This document shows positions 62,032 to 64,000 of a DNA stretch of 64,000 bases, one piece after another. Source of the stretch: Bacteroidota bacterium (GTDB lineage: Bacteria > Bacteroidota > Ignavibacteria > Ignavibacteriales > Melioribacteraceae); contig JAHISV010000007.1 of assembly GCA_018818065.1 (NCBI GenBank), forward strand, positions 186,001 to 250,000, given 5' to 3'. A program made the translations under genes and the position numbers. Within the stretch, counting starts at the first letter, position 1. Each line of letters begins with the position of its first letter. The notes under the pieces were generated by a model that had not been told where the DNA came from, did no database searches, and saw only the letters and a program-made list of their open reading frames with translations.

Positions 62032-62202
62032 ATATATTAGGTCTTTTATCTATAATTCTGCATTAAAGAAATTCTCGGTTTTTCATCAATTTAATCCTAA
62101 ATTTTTCCCTTTTCCATGCGATAATATATCAGGCGGATAATAATATTCATTTGTTCGCAATGTGTTTGGGGCAAAAATGATGTAAGTAAACTGGGGAGTA
62201 AT

Positions 62203-64000
62203 ATGTTTAAGAATCTTACAATACGAAAGAAAATTCTCGTTTCTGTATTAACAATTAATTTCATCATGTTTTTGGCAATATACCTGATTTATTTTCAATT
62301 TTCAAAAAACCTTGTTACTGATCAGACTCAGGAAATGCTGAGTACAAAAGTTGATGAGATGATAAGCAGACTTGAAGGTAATCTGATTGAGCGTGGAAAA
62401 ATTGGTTGGACTGTATGTAATAATGCTGATTTCGTTACCTGGCTGGACACGAATAGTACTCGCTTCGTTGAACCAGAAAAAGATCCTGTATTCAGAAAAT
62501 TCAGAGAATATGGAAATACTCTTGTAACCAAAGATGGTGAAATTAATTCTGTATTCCTGGCAAGTGAAAAAACACAGAATTACTATGATAATATTGGATA
62601 TCGTGTTGATGATGCCTACAGAGTCGGAAGTCGTCCCTGGTACAAAGACGCAGTCTCGCAAAAAAATCCCTCATTTGATTTTGACATTGATTATTCTTCA
62701 GGCGAAATTCTGGCAAATTACAGGCACCCGATATATGCCGGCAACAGGTTAGTTGGAGTTGGTGGAATAGATATTCGTTTAGAAACTATCAACAACATGA
62801 TGAGTCAATATAAAATCTTCGATTCCGGATATGCAATGCTTCTCGGTAAAGATGGGACAATTTTATACCATCCTGATGAAGCAATTATGTTAAAAACAAA
62901 AATCGATGAATATATAAACTCTGGTAATAATGAAAGTATCTCGGTTTCCGGTATGCTGAGCAAGGAAAGAGGAATGATTTCTGTTACCCTTAATGATGAA
63001 TCGAGAGTTCTACTTTATTCGCCTTTTAAGAGCCTGGATTGGATTCTTGTATTAAACGTGGCAGAGGAAGAAATTAATGGCTCATTGTCAACTTTAACTC
63101 AATCCTCATTAGTATTCTTTCTATTGGGCTTCGGAATTCTTACTCTTGCAATTATATTTACCGCTAACTCAATCGCCGAACCCATTAAAAGACTTGCCGC
63201 CGGAATTCATGCCTGCGCTGATGAAGGAAGTCTTGATGTTGAATTGGATGTAGACTCAAATGATGAAGTGGGTGACTTAGGAAGATCGTTCCACAGAATG
63301 TTAACTTCCCTAAAATCAAAAGTTGCTACTGTTGATCTGTTTGCTCATGGACATATATCAGCCGAGGTAGAGATTATTTCAGGTAAAGATGAATTAGGCC
63401 GTTCTATGGGTTCTATGCGGAATAGAATTGGTGCTGTAATTGCAGAACTTGACAATATTGCCCGTGCCGTTACAGAAGGTGACCTTGGTTATTCATCGGA
63501 TTTGAGCAAATTTGAAGGTGAATATGCAAAGATAATTAAAGGCATTAATGATGTTATTGGTGAACTATTAATCCCGGTTCGCGAAGCTTCAGATTCCCTT
63601 TCACATTTATCTCAGAAGGATCTAACAGCGAGAATGAGAGGCGAATATAAAGGGGATAATGCTAAACTGAAGAACTCATTTAATACTGCCGTTGAAAATT
63701 TGGAAACAATTCTTCATCAGGTAAGGAATTCTTCTGATCAAAATTTATCAGCTCTGTTTGAGATTAAAGCAATTATTGAGGAGCTGGTACAACAATTTGA
63801 GCAACAAGCAAACCAAACGATTGAAGCATCAACATCCATCGAAGAAATGGCACATAGTATTATAGATAATGCTACGAATGCGCAGGATATGTCGAACACA
63901 GCTACTAAGTCGAGAGAATCAGCGGAAAAAGGGGGAGAAGTTGTAAAGCAGACCATCACCGGAATGAAAGAAATAAGTGCAGAAGTTAACAATTCTGCCC
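62203..64000 (+). CDS. Methyl-accepting chemotaxis protein, partial
   Basis: 599 codons visible from the ATG at 62203, which has GGGGAG 5 bases before it; the gene runs past the window. Order: N-terminal membrane segment (about 12-32), a periplasmic dCache-type domain with SRPWYKDAVSQKNPSF and VGVGGIDIRL, a second membrane segment (about 300-322), then a HAMP domain (IAEPIKRLAAGIHACA, DEVGDLGRSFHRM). At least one further HAMP-like unit follows (KDELGRSMGSMRNRIG) and then the start of the signalling helix (ASTSIEEMAHSIIDNATNA). The second HAMP-like block is unusual. Ligand unknown. Confidence 0.9.
   Translation, partial: MFKNLTIRKKILVSVLTINFIMFLAIYLIYFQFSKNLVTDQTQEMLSTKVDEMISRLEGNLIERGKIGWTVCNNADFVTWLDTNSTRFVEPEKDPVFRKFREYGNTLVTKDGEINSVFLASEKTQNYYDNIGYRVDDAYRVGSRPWYKDAVSQKNPSFDFDIDYSSGEILANYRHPIYAGNRLVGVGGIDIRLETINNMMSQYKIFDSGYAMLLGKDGTILYHPDEAIMLKTKIDEYINSGNNESISVSGMLSKERGMISVTLNDESRVLLYSPFKSLDWILVLNVAEEEINGSLSTLTQSSLVFFLLGFGILTLAIIFTANSIAEPIKRLAAGIHACADEGSLDVELDVDSNDEVGDLGRSFHRMLTSLKSKVATVDLFAHGHISAEVEIISGKDELGRSMGSMRNRIGAVIAELDNIARAVTEGDLGYSSDLSKFEGEYAKIIKGINDVIGELLIPVREASDSLSHLSQKDLTARMRGEYKGDNAKLKNSFNTAVENLETILHQVRNSSDQNLSALFEIKAIIEELVQQFEQQANQTIEASTSIEEMAHSIIDNATNAQDMSNTATKSRESAEKGGEVVKQTITGMKEISAEVNNSA

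Overview
The window reads as chromosomal DNA from an AT-rich bacterium of the Bacteroidota/Chlorobi (FCB) side, most likely Ignavibacteria-like. The clues are a secreted Kelch protein with a YPNPFNPST-type C-terminal sorting domain of the kind used by type IX secretion, a complex I operon of 11 subunits without nuoEFG, an atpD-atpC pair standing alone away from the other ATP synthase genes, and several long FtsX-type permeases, one with a PadR regulator. The lineage is inferred from these markers. I saw no rRNA, tRNA, CRISPR array, insertion sequence or prophage.

Layout. 1-402 is the end of an ABC permease. 480-3158 (minus) carries a bacteriohemerythrin, two small unknown proteins, a deoxynucleoside kinase and lspA. 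3300-12211 (minus) is a signalling block: a PAS histidine kinase with an HDOD protein and a small partner, then a Ser/Thr kinase with TPRs, a GAF-PP2C phosphatase and a cNMP-like/STAS protein, which look like parts of a partner-switching pathway. 12394-18198 (minus) has the Kelch protein and a four-gene ABC/membrane-fusion efflux operon behind a 19-bp palindrome. 18640-28084 is mixed housekeeping: a YgiQ-type radical SAM protein, a CocE-like lipoprotein hydrolase, a RecQ-Nudix-pentapeptide operon, lipoproteins, and a decayed Nudix gene. 28098-34513 (minus) has an atypical Nramp transporter and a five-gene corrinoid methyl-transfer operon: an MttB-family methyltransferase, a MetH-type activation protein, a corrinoid protein, a homocysteine methyltransferase and an APC permease. 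34664-46141 (minus) has UspA, two large permeases, PadR, a Na/Ca exchanger, a membrane protein and an S9 peptidase.

From 46319 the plus strand carries nuoABCDHIJKLMN, interrupted twice: by a four-helix-bundle (S23/IVP family) gene between nuoC and nuoD, and by a Cys-rich GDCC-motif protein between nuoL and nuoM. Then follow an Rrf2 regulator with an unknown gene and an A-type Fe-S carrier, an Mn-type superoxide dismutase with two possible starts, a LON-domain protein, atpDC on the minus strand, and a chemotaxis receptor cut by the window end.

Two things stand out. First, the four-helix-bundle gene is enclosed by inverted TAGATnTTAGA-type repeats. A solo copy of the repeat lies on the stop codon of the S9 peptidase gene, and a decayed copy with a possible gene remnant lies at 40971-41086. 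This suggests a small dispersing cassette that settles at gene ends. Second, the corrinoid operon looks like a methionine synthase taken apart into separate proteins, with the folate module replaced by an MttB-type methylamine/betaine demethylase.
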